Positions 54,760 to 64,000 of a stretch of DNA of 64,000 nt are shown here, one piece after another. A program made the translations under genes and the position numbers. The stretch lies in assembly GCA_029817715.1 (NCBI GenBank), contig JARUPY010000387.1, positions 4,836,001 to 4,900,000 on the forward strand, in the 5' to 3' direction. A model generated the notes under the pieces. That model saw only the letters and a program-made list of their open reading frames with translations, ran no database searches and was not told the origin of the DNA. The DNA is from Melastoma dodecandrum. Lineage: Eukaryota; Streptophyta; Magnoliopsida; Myrtales; Melastomataceae. Numbering within the stretch: the stretch's first letter is position 1; the number at the start of each line of letters is the position of its first letter.

Positions 54760-55180
54760 GTGCTGTCTACCAGTCTTCAATCGTTACCCCCTCCATCAAA
54801 AATGGGGAGGAGCTCTTGCAGTAGTATATCTAGTAACCGGGGTACCTTCTCTCTGTGAGGACTTCTTTTGTAGTACTTGTCGTCATTTCGGTCCGGTCCT
54901 TCGGCAGCGAGCTCAGTACGAGTGGGGGCTCCTTGTGGAGCTTGGTGCTCAATAAAGGTGGAAAAAGTAGTGCACACCATCACCATTAAGTGGGTGGGGA
55001 TGCAAGCGCGTTGCTCGAAGATATGCCTGTAGGAGTGGACGATATTCAGAGAAACTCGTTGCACATCTTGGCGAGCCAGATAGTTGTTGATCCCCGGGAT
55101 CGCTACCCTGGCAGGTGCATAACAGTGACTGAAATGAAGGGAATCCTTTGTACGATGTGTGCCACTACGCTGGAGCTTGA
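54760..55180 (-). pseudogene. Decayed DC1-domain 3' fragment
   Basis: On the minus strand a frame reads KDRTEMTTSTTKEVLTERRY, then PGY-stop-IYYCKS. It parallels KDETNEYYCEVCAERRHPDY and WIYYCKSCEYEA in the neighbouring gene (55608-56300). Cys codons are replaced, and a stop falls where Trp is expected. It looks like an old tandem copy of the last DC1 fingers. The relation may extend toward 55250. Confidence 0.65.
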
Positions 55181-55607
55181 AATCAAAGGATGCAGAACCT
55201 CAAAAAGTTGCTCGTGTTTTTCCCACCTGATCCTCGCTTCCCTGGCCTGAACCTTCGGTACCGAACTCCATACCATCTAGCAAGAAGATCAGTAAAGGTA
55301 CCCAGACTATGAGAAGCACCGCCGCGAGGGCATCCTACCTTCTATCATGGGGACTTTTAGATCCTCCCCTGACCGTTGTGAAAGTTACCCGACTAAACAT
55401 ACCTGCTCCTTGAGATTCATCTCAACACCATAAATTGCGAGGCCACAGTTCGTAACCCTGTTCTTGGTAAAATGTGAAATCAAACGAGATGCCAGTCTAT
55501 CATCGTCGAACACGAGTGAAACAGACATCGCAATTGAAAATATTGGGGAGTCGCCCAACATCTAGAATTGCTCTGGATCGCGCTATTGTTGTTTAAACCA
55601 AGACGGT
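55181..55607. other. Spacer, 3' flank of the minus-strand P-loop/DC1 gene
   Basis: Likely the 3' UTR of the next gene plus remnants of the decayed copy. No open frame of note. Confidence 0.4.
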
Positions 55608-56305
55608 TCAGATGTAACCATACCACAGCTTCGTCTTCTTGTTCCTCACCACGAGCTTCCACAGGATCTTCCTCAAGCTTGGGATGCCGCCCTCTTCGTT
55701 ATCGTCACGGTCTTCTCCTTTTCCAGGATAGTCATCCTCCCGTGTATCTTCTTCCTTGTTTTCGCTATCTTCTTCTTCTTCTTCTTCTTCTTCTTCTTCT
55801 TCAGTGTAGGTATAAGGTGGAATACCTTCGACCACGCAGTGGGGATGAGCTTCGTACTCGCAACTCTTACAGTAGTATATCCAGTAGTCCGGATGCCTTC
55901 TCTCTGCACAGACTTCGCAGTAGTATTCATTTGTTTCATCCTTAGGTGGTACACTAAGGATAAGGGGGTGGTCCTTGTGACGCTGGTGGTAGACGGAAGA
56001 TGGCAAATCTCGGGCACATTTCATGTGAAGATAAAATCCGCACTCCTCACAAGAGTAGCAGATCGCATTGGCTTTTCCGCCGCAGGCATAGCATACGAAC
56101 TCAGGTCCCAGTTGGGGGAACTCCATAGTCTGCATCTTCAGCGGGTGGGGATGCAATGTGTGCTCCATGATTTGACGAAGAGAGCAGATGCATTCATGGT
56201 GAACGAACAAGTCCGGACAAAGCAAGCATCCATATAGGGCCCGGTGTTCTGCTCCATCACCACATACCAGGCACTTGATTCGGAAGTCTGGGTTCCGGAG
56301 CGAAT

Positions 56306-56532
56306 TGTCAAACTTTGATTCGAGGATAAAAATTGTAGAAAATTATTGGTTGGCAAAAAAACTACTTATTAAACTCATGTTTACAAGAGATTCTTATATA
56401 GGAAAACAATCAAAAACTAAAAGAGAATCTAAATAGATCTCCTAAATCTCTCAATGAGATTTGCTAAATCAAATCTTATTCCTAGAATATTTTAGAAAAT
56501 AAATCAAATCCTAAATAACTTAACCGCTGACA
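56306..56532 (-). repeat. 3' LTR of the young copia (227 bp)
   Basis: Identical to the other LTR except at two positions near its end (CTAAATAACTT against CTAAAAACCTT). Confidence 0.95.
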
Positions 56533-56539
56533 CTCCTCC

Positions 56540-59500
56540 TTAACGTTGTTTAGGAAACACTCCAAGCTTTTGTCTGAGATGCTGGAACTGATCTTTTGGT
56601 AAAGACTTAGTCAGAATATCCGCGACTTGATCTTGAGATGGACAATATTCGAGCTTGACTTCACCATTCTTCACCGCTTCTCGAATCGCATGATACTTGA
56701 CCGAAATATGTTTTGTCCTACCATGTTGAACCGGATTTTGAGCTATTGCAATAGCAGACTTATTGTCAACATATATCACCGTAGGAACCACTTGTTTCCA
56801 GCCCATGTCCTCCAGAACTTTTCTCAACCAAATCGCTTGATTGCTGGCCGCTGCAGCTGAAACATACTCTGCCTCGGCGGAGGATTGCGCTACAACTTCT
56901 TGCTTTTTTGAATTCCAAGCAAATACTCCACTTCCAAACGAGAACGTAAAACCTGACGTGCTTTTCGAGTCCTCAATACTTCCAGCCCAATCACTATCGC
57001 AGAAACCTTGGAGGTTTGAACTTTTATTCTTCACAAACCGAATACCAAAATCAACTGTGCCTTTAACATACCTCAACACTCTTTTCGCTGCACAAAGATG
57101 GATTTGGCTCGGAGATTGCATAAATCTGGACAAATAACTGGCTGCAAACATTATATCCGGGCGCGATGCTGATAAATACAACAAACTTCCAATAATACTT
57201 CTAAACAATGTCGCATCGGCCTCATCACTTCCATCATCTTTCACCAACTTTAAATTAGCAACGAGAGGAGTCGGTACGGACTTAGCTTCATTCATTCTGA
57301 ATTTTTTCAGCAAGTCCGTGGCATATTTTTTTTTATTAAAAAAGACGCCGTCATCTTCTTGATGTATCTCAAATCCCAAAAAATAATGCATCAGCCCTAA
57401 ATCTGACATTTCGAACTCTTCGGCTATGTTGAGTTTGAATTGATTTACTTTCGTTTCATCTCCCCCTGTGATAAGCAAATCATCCACATATAACGACACG
57501 ATAAGTAACACCTTACCCCGTGACTTTTTTATGTAAAGTGTTGCTTCCGTCTCACTTCTAGAAAAATCCTTCTCTAAGAGATAGGAATCAATCCTGCTGT
57601 ACCACGAACGAGGGGCTTGTTTCAAACCGTAAAGTGCCTTGCGAAGCAAACAAACTTTCTCTTCGCATCCATCTACGGAAAATCCATCGGGCTGCTCTAC
57701 AAAGATTTCCTCATCAAGATAACCATTCAAGAACGCCAACTTAACAGCGAGATGAAAGATTTTCCAGCCCATCTTTGCTGCAAGTGCGAATAACATCCTT
57801 ATTGTGTCATGCCGAGCCACCGGGGCAAAGGTTTCACAGAAATCAACTCCGGCTTCCTGAGAATATCCCTTCACAACAAGCCGTGCTTTGAGTTTGTTTA
57901 CGGAACCATCGGCATTTAACTTCGTTCTATAAACCCACTTTACTCCGATTACCTTTTTATCAGATGGTCTATCGACAAGATCCCAAGTATGATTTTTATT
58001 AATCAAATCAATTTCTTCTTGCATGGCTGCCATCCAGTTGACATCCATAGAAGCAACTTCATAAGAATCAGGATCTTGCATGGTCAGATTACATCTCTGA
58101 TAGACATCTTGCAAAGATCTTAATCCCCTCACTGGTTCGTCGTCAAATTCGGCGACATCAGGAGAAGATTGTCCAAGTTCACCAAGACTCGTGGCTGGTT
58201 TTTCAACACACCAATCCCACTTCGCGTCCTCATCAAACGATAAACTTCTACTCACCGAAAATTTTTTATTCGTGGGATTATAGATCCTGTAACCCTTGGT
58301 ATTCGATCCATATCCGATAAAAATAGATTTTTCAGCTCGATAATCAAGTTTGTCTCTTTTTTGTTCCGGAATATGAGCATAGCAAATACATCCGAAAACT
58401 CGTAAATGATCCACCGAGCATTTTTTTCCAAACCAAGCTTCATACGGAGTAGAATTTTTCAAAGCTTTGGTTGGTAGCAAATTTAGCAAATAAACCGAAG
58501 TATTCGCCGCTTCGGCCCAAAACTCCTTCGGCAATCCTTTTTCAAATATCAAACACCTTGACATATCCATTATAGATCTATTCTTCCGTTCACTAACCCC
58601 GTTTTGCTGCGGACAATACGGCACCGTGAACTGTTGAATGATTCCGGCTTGCGCACAAAATTTTTTGAACTCCCCAGAAGTATATTCACTTCCGTTGTCC
58701 GATCTCAAGGCTTTAATTTTACAACCACATTGATTTTCGGCCAGCTGTTTAAACTTGACAAACTCGCCGAAAACTTCACTTTTTGTCTTGAGAAAAACAA
58801 TCCAACAAAAACGAGTAAAATCATCGATGAAGATCAAAAAGTACCTACTTCCATTTAAAGAAGGCACACTCATTGGACCACAAACATCTGAATGAACCAA
58901 TTGAAGTTTCTCCGTCGATTTCCACTTTGCTTCTTCAAAAGGAAGTCTGGATTGTTTGCCGTATTCACAAACGGCACAAACATCTAAGCACGCAGAAATA
59001 ACCGGAAGATCAATAATCAACTCATCTGAATGCATCTTCTTCAAAGTAGTGAGGCTTATATGCCCCATTCTTCTATGCCATAACTGAGAATCATCTACAT
59101 TGGCCGACAAGGCCAAAGAATCTGATTTAAATTTAACCGGAAAACACCGATCCTGCATCTTCACTTTCATAAACTCCTTTCCGTCATGGCCAGCCACCGA
59201 ACAATGCAAATCCTCGAAGTGCAAAATATATTTTTGCTCCAACAACTGTCCCAAACTCAGAAGATTTTGGCACAATTCTGGTACAAAAAGAACTTCTGAA
59301 ATTCGGTTAGTACCCGAAGAATTTTTAATAATAGTCGACCCCTTACCAAGCGCCTTCAGAAGCTGTCCGTTCCCGATTTTAATGCTGGTCGAGAAAGACT
59401 TATCCAAGTCTACAAATAATTTCTCATCGGGAGACATATGATGCGTGCATCCGCTATCGATGAGCCATGCATCAGCTCCAAAACTTGCTGCTGAAAAGGT

Positions 59501-60142
59501 TGCCGCAAAGAGTTGATCTTCCTGCATCGACTTATTCTCTGCAACATGTGCTTGCTCTTCAGAAACAGCCTTCTTCTTCCTACAAAATTTTTCACCATGA
59601 CCAGGAACATTACAATGCTTGCACTTGTAACCGGGTCTAAACCAACAGAAATCTTCCGTATGAGAAGTTTTACTACAATAAGAGCATGGAGGAAACTCTT
59701 TTTGATGTTTCTCGCTAAACTTTTTGTTCTTAAATTTTTTTTCGATGGCACTTTTTCTCGTTTCGTTTCGGGCATATTTCTCCTTCCTCTTTGCATTCAT
59801 TAAAAGTGCGCCTTCAGGTTGCTCCTCCTGTCTTATTGCTCTCCTTTGTTCTTGTGCTTGAAGAGAACCGACCAATTCCTCGACTGTCAACTTAGTGAGA
59901 TCGCGAGATTCTTCTAATGCAGAAATCTTCGACTCAAATCTCTCTGGAATAGTCACAAGAATCTTTTCAACAATTCTACTGTCTAGCAACTCAACCTGCA
60001 ACAATCTGATCTGATTGACAACCCTCATCAGCTTGTCGACATATTCTTTTATACTCTCCGAGTCCTTCATTCTGAGCAAATCAAACTCTCTCCATAAATT
60101 TGAAACTCTTATTCTCTGATTTCGACCACTACCTTCGAACAT
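56540..60142 (-). CDS. Copia gag C-terminus and pol polyprotein
   Basis: Encodes 1200 residues. Order: gag helices (RVVNQIRLL, ERFESKISALEE); zinc-binding segments (CSYCSKTSHTEDFC, CKHCNVPGHGEKFC); protease (WLIDSGCTHHMS); integrase with HRRMGHIS, CAVCEYGKQ and catalytic D-D-E in LVHSDVCGP, LRSDNGSEY and QQNGVSERKN; RT with MDVNWMAAMQEE, ARLVVKGYSQ and LYVDDLLITG; RNase H with GFCDSDWAGS, AEAEYVSAA, YVDNKSAI and ADILTKSLP. It covers all enzymatic domains of a Ty1/copia element with no stop. Its ATG at 60142 is internal to gag; the true gag start is 60447. Confidence 0.95.
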   Translation of the reverse strand: MFEGSGRNQRIRVSNLWREFDLLRMKDSESIKEYVDKLMRVVNQIRLLQVELLDSRIVEKILVTIPERFESKISALEESRDLTKLTVEELVGSLQAQEQRRAIRQEEQPEGALLMNAKRKEKYARNETRKSAIEKKFKNKKFSEKHQKEFPPCSYCSKTSHTEDFCWFRPGYKCKHCNVPGHGEKFCRKKKAVSEEQAHVAENKSMQEDQLFAATFSAASFGADAWLIDSGCTHHMSPDEKLFVDLDKSFSTSIKIGNGQLLKALGKGSTIIKNSSGTNRISEVLFVPELCQNLLSLGQLLEQKYILHFEDLHCSVAGHDGKEFMKVKMQDRCFPVKFKSDSLALSANVDDSQLWHRRMGHISLTTLKKMHSDELIIDLPVISACLDVCAVCEYGKQSRLPFEEAKWKSTEKLQLVHSDVCGPMSVPSLNGSRYFLIFIDDFTRFCWIVFLKTKSEVFGEFVKFKQLAENQCGCKIKALRSDNGSEYTSGEFKKFCAQAGIIQQFTVPYCPQQNGVSERKNRSIMDMSRCLIFEKGLPKEFWAEAANTSVYLLNLLPTKALKNSTPYEAWFGKKCSVDHLRVFGCICYAHIPEQKRDKLDYRAEKSIFIGYGSNTKGYRIYNPTNKKFSVSRSLSFDEDAKWDWCVEKPATSLGELGQSSPDVAEFDDEPVRGLRSLQDVYQRCNLTMQDPDSYEVASMDVNWMAAMQEEIDLINKNHTWDLVDRPSDKKVIGVKWVYRTKLNADGSVNKLKARLVVKGYSQEAGVDFCETFAPVARHDTIRMLFALAAKMGWKIFHLAVKLAFLNGYLDEEIFVEQPDGFSVDGCEEKVCLLRKALYGLKQAPRSWYSRIDSYLLEKDFSRSETEATLYIKKSRGKVLLIVSLYVDDLLITGGDETKVNQFKLNIAEEFEMSDLGLMHYFLGFEIHQEDDGVFFNKKKYATDLLKKFRMNEAKSVPTPLVANLKLVKDDGSDEADATLFRSIIGSLLYLSASRPDIMFAASYLSRFMQSPSQIHLCAAKRVLRYVKGTVDFGIRFVKNKSSNLQGFCDSDWAGSIEDSKSTSGFTFSFGSGVFAWNSKKQEVVAQSSAEAEYVSAAAASNQAIWLRKVLEDMGWKQVVPTVIYVDNKSAIAIAQNPVQHGRTKHISVKYHAIREAVKNGEVKLEYCPSQDQVADILTKSLPKDQFQHLRQKLGVFPKQR

Positions 60143-60147
60143 CTCCT

Positions 60148-60447
60148 TTAGTCGATCCCATGCTTCCTTTCCCGTCTCACAAGTAAGAATTCTTGCAAGT
60201 ACTCATTCAGAAACAGAGGCATGAATAGCAGCAAGGGTCTTAACGGCTTGGTGGACTCTTCACTATGTAGCCTCAACTGATTTAATGTAGGATTTACAGG
60301 AAGGGCTCGAGCTTCAACGTCCTGCTCAATAGTGCTCCAGAGATCGTGAGATTTAAAAAAAATCTTCATCTTGACCGCCCAAATTTGATAGTTTTCACCA
60401 TCAAACGGCCGTGGAGGTTGCACAGAAAAACTACCGGAGGAAGACAT
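60148..60447 (-). pseudogene. Copia gag N-terminus, frameshifted
   Basis: Starts ATG with MSSSGSF, then FDGENYQIWAVKMKIFFKSHDLW, the usual copia gag opening. After about residue 60 the frame shifts near 60240. The correct frame (HASVSE, VLARILTCETGKEAWDRL) also has a TGA at about 60206. Complete gag cannot be made, so mobility would need another copy. Confidence 0.85.
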
Positions 60448-60534
60448 GATGACAAAATCAAACGGATGATTTGGGTATGAAAGGAAATGAAATTTTTCAA
60501 GCGTGTATACTCTCACAGTCCCTCAAGATTGCGA

Positions 60535-60546
60535 GCTCTGATACCA
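60535..60546 (-). other. tRNA-Met primer-binding site of the copia
   Basis: TGGTATCAGAGC on the minus strand, directly after the 5' LTR. Confidence 0.95.
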
Positions 60547-60773
60547 TGTCAAACTTTGATTCGAGGATAAAAATTGTAGAAAATTATTGGTTGGCAAAAA
60601 AACTACTTATTAAACTCATGTTTACAAGAGATTCTTATATAGGAAAACAATCAAAAACTAAAAGAGAATCTAAATAGATCTCCTAAATCTCTCAATGAGA
60701 TTTGCTAAATCAAATCTTATTCCTAGAATATTTTAGAAAATAAATCAAATCCTAAAAACCTTAACCGCTGACA
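60547..60773 (-). repeat. 5' LTR of the young copia (227 bp)
   Basis: TGTCAA to CTGACA, bounded by the CGAAT target duplicate at 60774-60778. Confidence 0.95.
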
Positions 60774-61613
60774 CGAATAACAGAACAGGCGGTGTCCATT
60801 CTTTTCCAATGGTACAGTGACCAGTCGCAGAAAATGGGAGTGGATCGGTGACAAGGTGTGCTGAGGTAACTCCGCGCATGACTTATGTAGGAAGAAACCA
60901 CAGGTGCGACAGGAGTAGTTGTCCAGGCCGGCAATTGGTCCTGCACAAACACTGCAGTAGACATTTGCTGTGGTCGCCTCACTATCGCCGCTGAGCTTCA
61001 GAAGCAGTGGGTGGCGATGGGCGAAATGCCGAAGCTTGATGTCCCCTGGCATACCATGAGCCCCTTCTCCTACGAATTCCGGAACGTCATCAAAGTACTC
61101 TACGAATCTCTTGATTTGGTAGCGCAGAAGATAATGAACTGTTGTGAGGTCCTCATTGGGAAAGTCGGATGGGAGGATCAGGAGAGGGATGTCATTCGAT
61201 GTAAACCAATCCTCAGACGCCTTCACTTCCGACATCCCTATCAGCTCAATGAAAACGAGCGGGACCCCATAGAAATCAACCAGACGCAACAAACCATCGA
61301 GATGGGATTTCCAATGTTGACTAGGCCTAGGGCCAACAATCAAGGCGCTCCGGCCGAAAGAGAGCTGAGAAGCACTGACACAGGTGAGTACTCCGTCCGT
61401 GGCATTGCCGAGCTTCCCCTGGCGGGTCGTAGCCAAGGAACGAGAAACATTGTCATAGTCAAGGTAAGTGCAGTGCAGATCCTGCGCGATGTCCTTGCCG
61501 GACACGAACTTCCAACGGATCACCGAGGAGGCGTGGATCGACACCAACTTGGTAGGCCAATCAGGTCGCTTCGCCTCCGCGTCCACTTCGCTCGCTCCGC
61601 GAGAATACGCCAT

Positions 61614-61865
61614 TCGATGCCACCGGCCTTGTTACCAGCTAGCTTTTACCCCCAAATTAGGAGAAAGGAAGAAAATGAAGAAAATTACATCACGGACCAT
61701 GACATTGTAGAGAATATTTAATTTGAGGATGCGGACAAGACCACGGCAGGTATAGAGATTCCCACTATATTTATAAAATAAGATTCCCAATAATTTCTGG
61801 GTATTGTTCTTGTCCCATCGGGGAGACCTGCCGGGAGAGTGATCGGGGGAGCGGCCAAGGTCAAG
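61614..61865. promoter_or_regulatory. Shared intergenic region of two divergent P-loop/DC1 genes
   Basis: 252 bp separate the two opposed start codons. It holds an AT-rich core with TATATTTATAAAAT (61766) that could serve the plus-strand gene, and ATTAAATATTCT-type sequence (about 61715, minus strand) for the other. A bidirectional promoter is inferred from spacing only. Confidence 0.5.
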
Positions 61866-63452
61866 ATGGACAAGGCATCGTTCATTCCACGAGGCAAACA
61901 TCCGGAAATTATTGTCCCGATGATCGTGGCGATGAAGGGACGCGGATGCACCGGCAAGACCACTTTGGCTCGGGAGCTGGCATCGTCTTTCCTCCTCCGC
62001 GGCTATGAGTGTTCCCTCTTCAGCTATGACGATGTCCGGGCCTCGATTCAGGAAACTCTGGGCCTTTCCTCCGCCGATGAAGACGTCCGCGGCCGAGAAA
62101 GCCACGGTGATCTTGCATACCGGGCCCTGTGGCAGATCGCTTCCAGCGATCTCTCTGTCGCGAGCAGTGGGAGGCAGCTTAAACCTCGGATCATTGTCAT
62201 AGACTGCTCTCTGTCTCTCCGGTCACATCTCGACAAGTTATTGGAGATTCTCAAGATTTCCCCCAGGTACTTTTCGGCCCCTTTCTTGGCTGTGGTTGAA
62301 TGCAGGCCGAGTAACGAGTTGACGTGGCGGCGGTGGTTGGAGGGTCGTGCTGCCACTGCTGTTGCAGCAGCCGATAAGCCTTCCTCATGGGAGGATATTG
62401 AGAAGGAAGTTTCCGATTATGTGGATTACAGCATGGATGACATTCCATGCCTCATTGTTGACACTTCAGACTCCAGGAAGTCAGCTCGGGACCATGCTGC
62501 AAATGTGATCAGTTGGCTGTTGTCATATTACCGGGGGGACAAGAATTCCGACTCGACAACTGCAGAGGCCGAACGGCGCCAGCAATCAGGGTGGAGACAC
62601 TTCAGCCATCCTCACACGTTGTTTCCATATCCTAAGTATATAGTAGAAATGAAGAACAACGAGTCCACCGTCATCTGCGCTTTATGCCAAGGGAGCCCCT
62701 CCAGTTCTGTCTATGGATGCTCTCTGTGCGGTTTCTACCTGGATGAGTCATGTGCAGAATTACCTCCTGTGATCAATTTTGGAGGACGAGATTTCGATCT
62801 TGGACAGACTGGTAACTCTGACTTAAGAAAGTCAGGAAATTGCTTGCTGTGCCACAGTTCGTCGGGAGTTCTTTACACCGAGAGATTCTACGGGCTGCAA
62901 ATCCACCCAAAATGTGCCCAGATACCTCGTAGGATAAAGCATACCTGCCACGAGCACTGTCTCGAGCTGAAGAGTTTAATATTTCGGGAAGCTTTTATTT
63001 GCTTCGCTTGTGGTAATGCTGGGAGATTCACGTGCTACTACTGCACCGAATGCAACATCTACTTCCATCTTGTGTGTACTCTATATTTACAGGCTCGTGT
63101 TTCCCATGAACGCCATTGGCATCCCTTAGTTCTCTGCACGATTCCGACAGATGGCACCAACGAGTACTACTGCGAGATTTGTGCGGAGGAAAGACATCCA
63201 GACCTTTGGGCTTATTACTGTGCAAACTGTGAGTACGAGGCTCATGTAAGCTGTGTAAACCCCAATATTAAACCGTGTCATCCGGATGTGTTCCTATCAG
63301 CTAATCGGGGAGAGGGGATGCTCAAACATCATCAGCCACGTCGGCCGGTGGATGAGTATAAACCTTTTCTTAGAGAAATTGCTGGGCCTCAGCTCGCGTG
63401 GGAATCAGTCGATGGCCAAGAAGAGTCGAAGGTGGAGTCAAAGCCAGAGTAG
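61866..63452 (+). CDS. P-loop kinase-like/DC1 zinc-finger fusion protein
   Basis: Encodes 528 residues from ATG 61866; the longer frame from 61839 starts only at GTG. Residues 15-33 give a hydrophobic strand and Walker A (GRGCTGKT, 25-32). SLFSYDDVRASI and a Walker B-like RIIVIDCS follow, as in the AAA_33/zeta-toxin-like small-molecule kinase group. From about 272 the protein turns into DC1 fingers: CALCQGSPSSSVYGCSLCG, CLLCHSSSGVLY, HTCHEHC...CFACGNAGRFTCYYC, then EYYCEICAEERHPDLWAYYC. No introns, no signal peptide and no membrane segment were seen. The kinase substrate is unknown. The DC1 part may bind zinc, lipids or partners. The minus-strand neighbour is a paralogue lacking Walker A. Confidence 0.85.
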   Translation: MDKASFIPRGKHPEIIVPMIVAMKGRGCTGKTTLARELASSFLLRGYECSLFSYDDVRASIQETLGLSSADEDVRGRESHGDLAYRALWQIASSDLSVASSGRQLKPRIIVIDCSLSLRSHLDKLLEILKISPRYFSAPFLAVVECRPSNELTWRRWLEGRAATAVAAADKPSSWEDIEKEVSDYVDYSMDDIPCLIVDTSDSRKSARDHAANVISWLLSYYRGDKNSDSTTAEAERRQQSGWRHFSHPHTLFPYPKYIVEMKNNESTVICALCQGSPSSSVYGCSLCGFYLDESCAELPPVINFGGRDFDLGQTGNSDLRKSGNCLLCHSSSGVLYTERFYGLQIHPKCAQIPRRIKHTCHEHCLELKSLIFREAFICFACGNAGRFTCYYCTECNIYFHLVCTLYLQARVSHERHWHPLVLCTIPTDGTNEYYCEICAEERHPDLWAYYCANCEYEAHVSCVNPNIKPCHPDVFLSANRGEGMLKHHQPRRPVDEYKPFLREIAGPQLAWESVDGQEESKVESKPE

Positions 63453-64000
63453 TTCTCGAGCAGATGGCAGTGTGAAATGTTTAGGCTTTTCCATGGCTGT
63501 CGCTCGCAGTCATGTTAGATATCTTCTCATCCCAAAGTTCTGTCAATAGAACTTTGATGTCTAATGAAATTTGCAGATTCCTCTTAATAGATTGTCGTGG
63601 AATGACTTCTGTCTGCATAACAACATCTATCTGAGTTATTTAGGAATGCCTTCTTTTAGTTTCATAGTTTAGTCTTCGAGCTCAATGATTCTGTCTGCAT
63701 TACAATATCCACCTTCTGGCAGATGACCACAGAATGGCTCTCCTTTATTATCTCCGCTGCCTTTCCATGATCCAATGCCTCCTTTAGAATGGATTCACTC
63801 ATCAAATTATCCGACTCTGCCTGCACGATGCGAAAGCATTGTCTCGAGGAACACCAGAGAAAATACTCTCTTTAGACAAAAAGCCGGAGGGAGAAGATAG
63901 GATACTCTTGCACGAGGTCGAGGGTCAGCCAGCATGGGGACCTGTCCTCTCCAAATAGGGGACTGTCTCGCCTGCATAGGTCATAAACTTGCACTTTCAA
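63453..64000 (+). other. 3' UTR and flank of the P-loop/DC1 gene
   Basis: No further gene recognised. TCTGTCTGCAT occurs twice (63610 and 63690) in a T-rich region that could be 3' UTR. Confidence 0.4.

Larger units (their letters stand above)
56306..60773 (-). mobile_element. Ty1/copia retrotransposon, 4.47 kb, young
   Basis: Two 227 bp LTRs (56306-56532 and 60547-60773), TGTCAA...CTGACA, differ at 2 positions. Perfect 5 bp target duplicates CGAAT lie at 56301-56305 and 60774-60778. A purine tract (AAGGAGGAG, minus strand) lies at 56533-56541 and a tRNA-Met primer site at 60535-60546. Inside is an intact 1200-residue pol frame, but gag is broken. Other scraps of the family lie at 285-720. 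Confidence 0.95.
55608..61613 (-). pseudogene. P-loop-like/DC1 fusion gene split by a copia insertion
   Basis: The 5' part (61613-60774) encodes an N-terminal domain like the kinase domain of the divergent neighbour, but without a Walker A motif (no GxxxxGK). A first DC1 finger follows (CSVCAGPIAGLDNYSC, CGFFLHKSC). The 3' part (56300-55608) carries further fingers (CLVCGDGAEHRALYGC, CYACGGKANAICYSCEECG, YYCEVCAERRHPDYWIYYC) and an acidic poly-Glu run coded by a CTT microsatellite near 55780. Counting the 5 bp target duplicate once, the two parts total 1533 bases, 510 codons plus stop, in one frame. Apart from the copia at 56306-60773 the frame is intact, so the disruption is recent. The role is unknown. 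Confidence 0.85.

Noticed and set aside
55757..55802. CTT microsatellite as a noncoding repeat
   Set aside because: It codes for the poly-Glu run inside the open frame of the minus-strand DC1 gene, so it is part of that gene.
61011..61721. 236-residue plus-strand frame opposite the P-loop/DC1 gene
   Set aside because: It is the antisense shadow of the minus-strand coding sequence, which carries the recognisable domains.
1..64000. tRNA, rRNA or other RNA genes
   Set aside because: None recognised by eye; the TGGTATCAGAGC matches are primer sites, not tRNA genes. A covariance-model scan would be needed to exclude them.

Overview
This is a nuclear chromosome segment of a flowering plant, most likely a eudicot. 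It has intron-containing plant genes, DC1 zinc-finger genes, several LTR retrotransposon families and an integrated pararetrovirus. All family names rest on motifs recognised by eye; no database search was possible.

The host backbone is four genes in the order of Arabidopsis At5g04470-At5g04500 (recalled locus numbers): a SIAMESE-type CDK inhibitor (2179-2484, minus), a GT4-type glycosyltransferase (about 4170-9901, minus, decayed), the VTE5 phytol kinase gene (18681-36514, plus, broken) and the GT64 gene GINT1 (42504-45826, plus, four exons, apparently intact). Most of the rest of 10-36 kb is transposon.

Region by region. 0.3-1.7 kb: an internally deleted copia scrap, a frameshifted DC1 fragment and a 4 x 94 bp tandem repeat. 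12.1-17.7 kb: a copia composite of LTR-internal-LTR-internal-LTR within one target duplication. 18.8-22.4 kb: a gag-only Ty3/gypsy element inside VTE5 exon 1. 22.6-35.5 kb: a 12.8 kb Tat-type gypsy element inside VTE5 intron 1, with two RNase H domains and a decayed antisense plant-mobile-domain gene. 36.8-39.7 kb: a TTCGTA-rich palindromic tract and a foldback Mutator-like MITE with six hairpins. 45.9-54.6 kb: an endogenous Caulimoviridae genome (coat, movement, protease/RT/RNase H, a large zinc-knuckle protein, promoter and leader, small coiled-coil protein, tRNA-Met primer site), bounded by inverted arrays of about 29 bp repeats and starting 66 bp after the GINT1 stop codon. 54.7-63.5 kb: a DC1 locus with two divergent genes that fuse a P-loop-kinase-like N-terminus to DC1 zinc fingers. 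The minus-strand copy is split by a young copia element; the plus-strand copy is intact.

Apparently functional host genes are the SIAMESE-like gene, GINT1 and the plus-strand P-loop/DC1 gene. The VTE5 and GT4 copies look dead, so either functional copies lie elsewhere or this is a degenerate duplicated segment.
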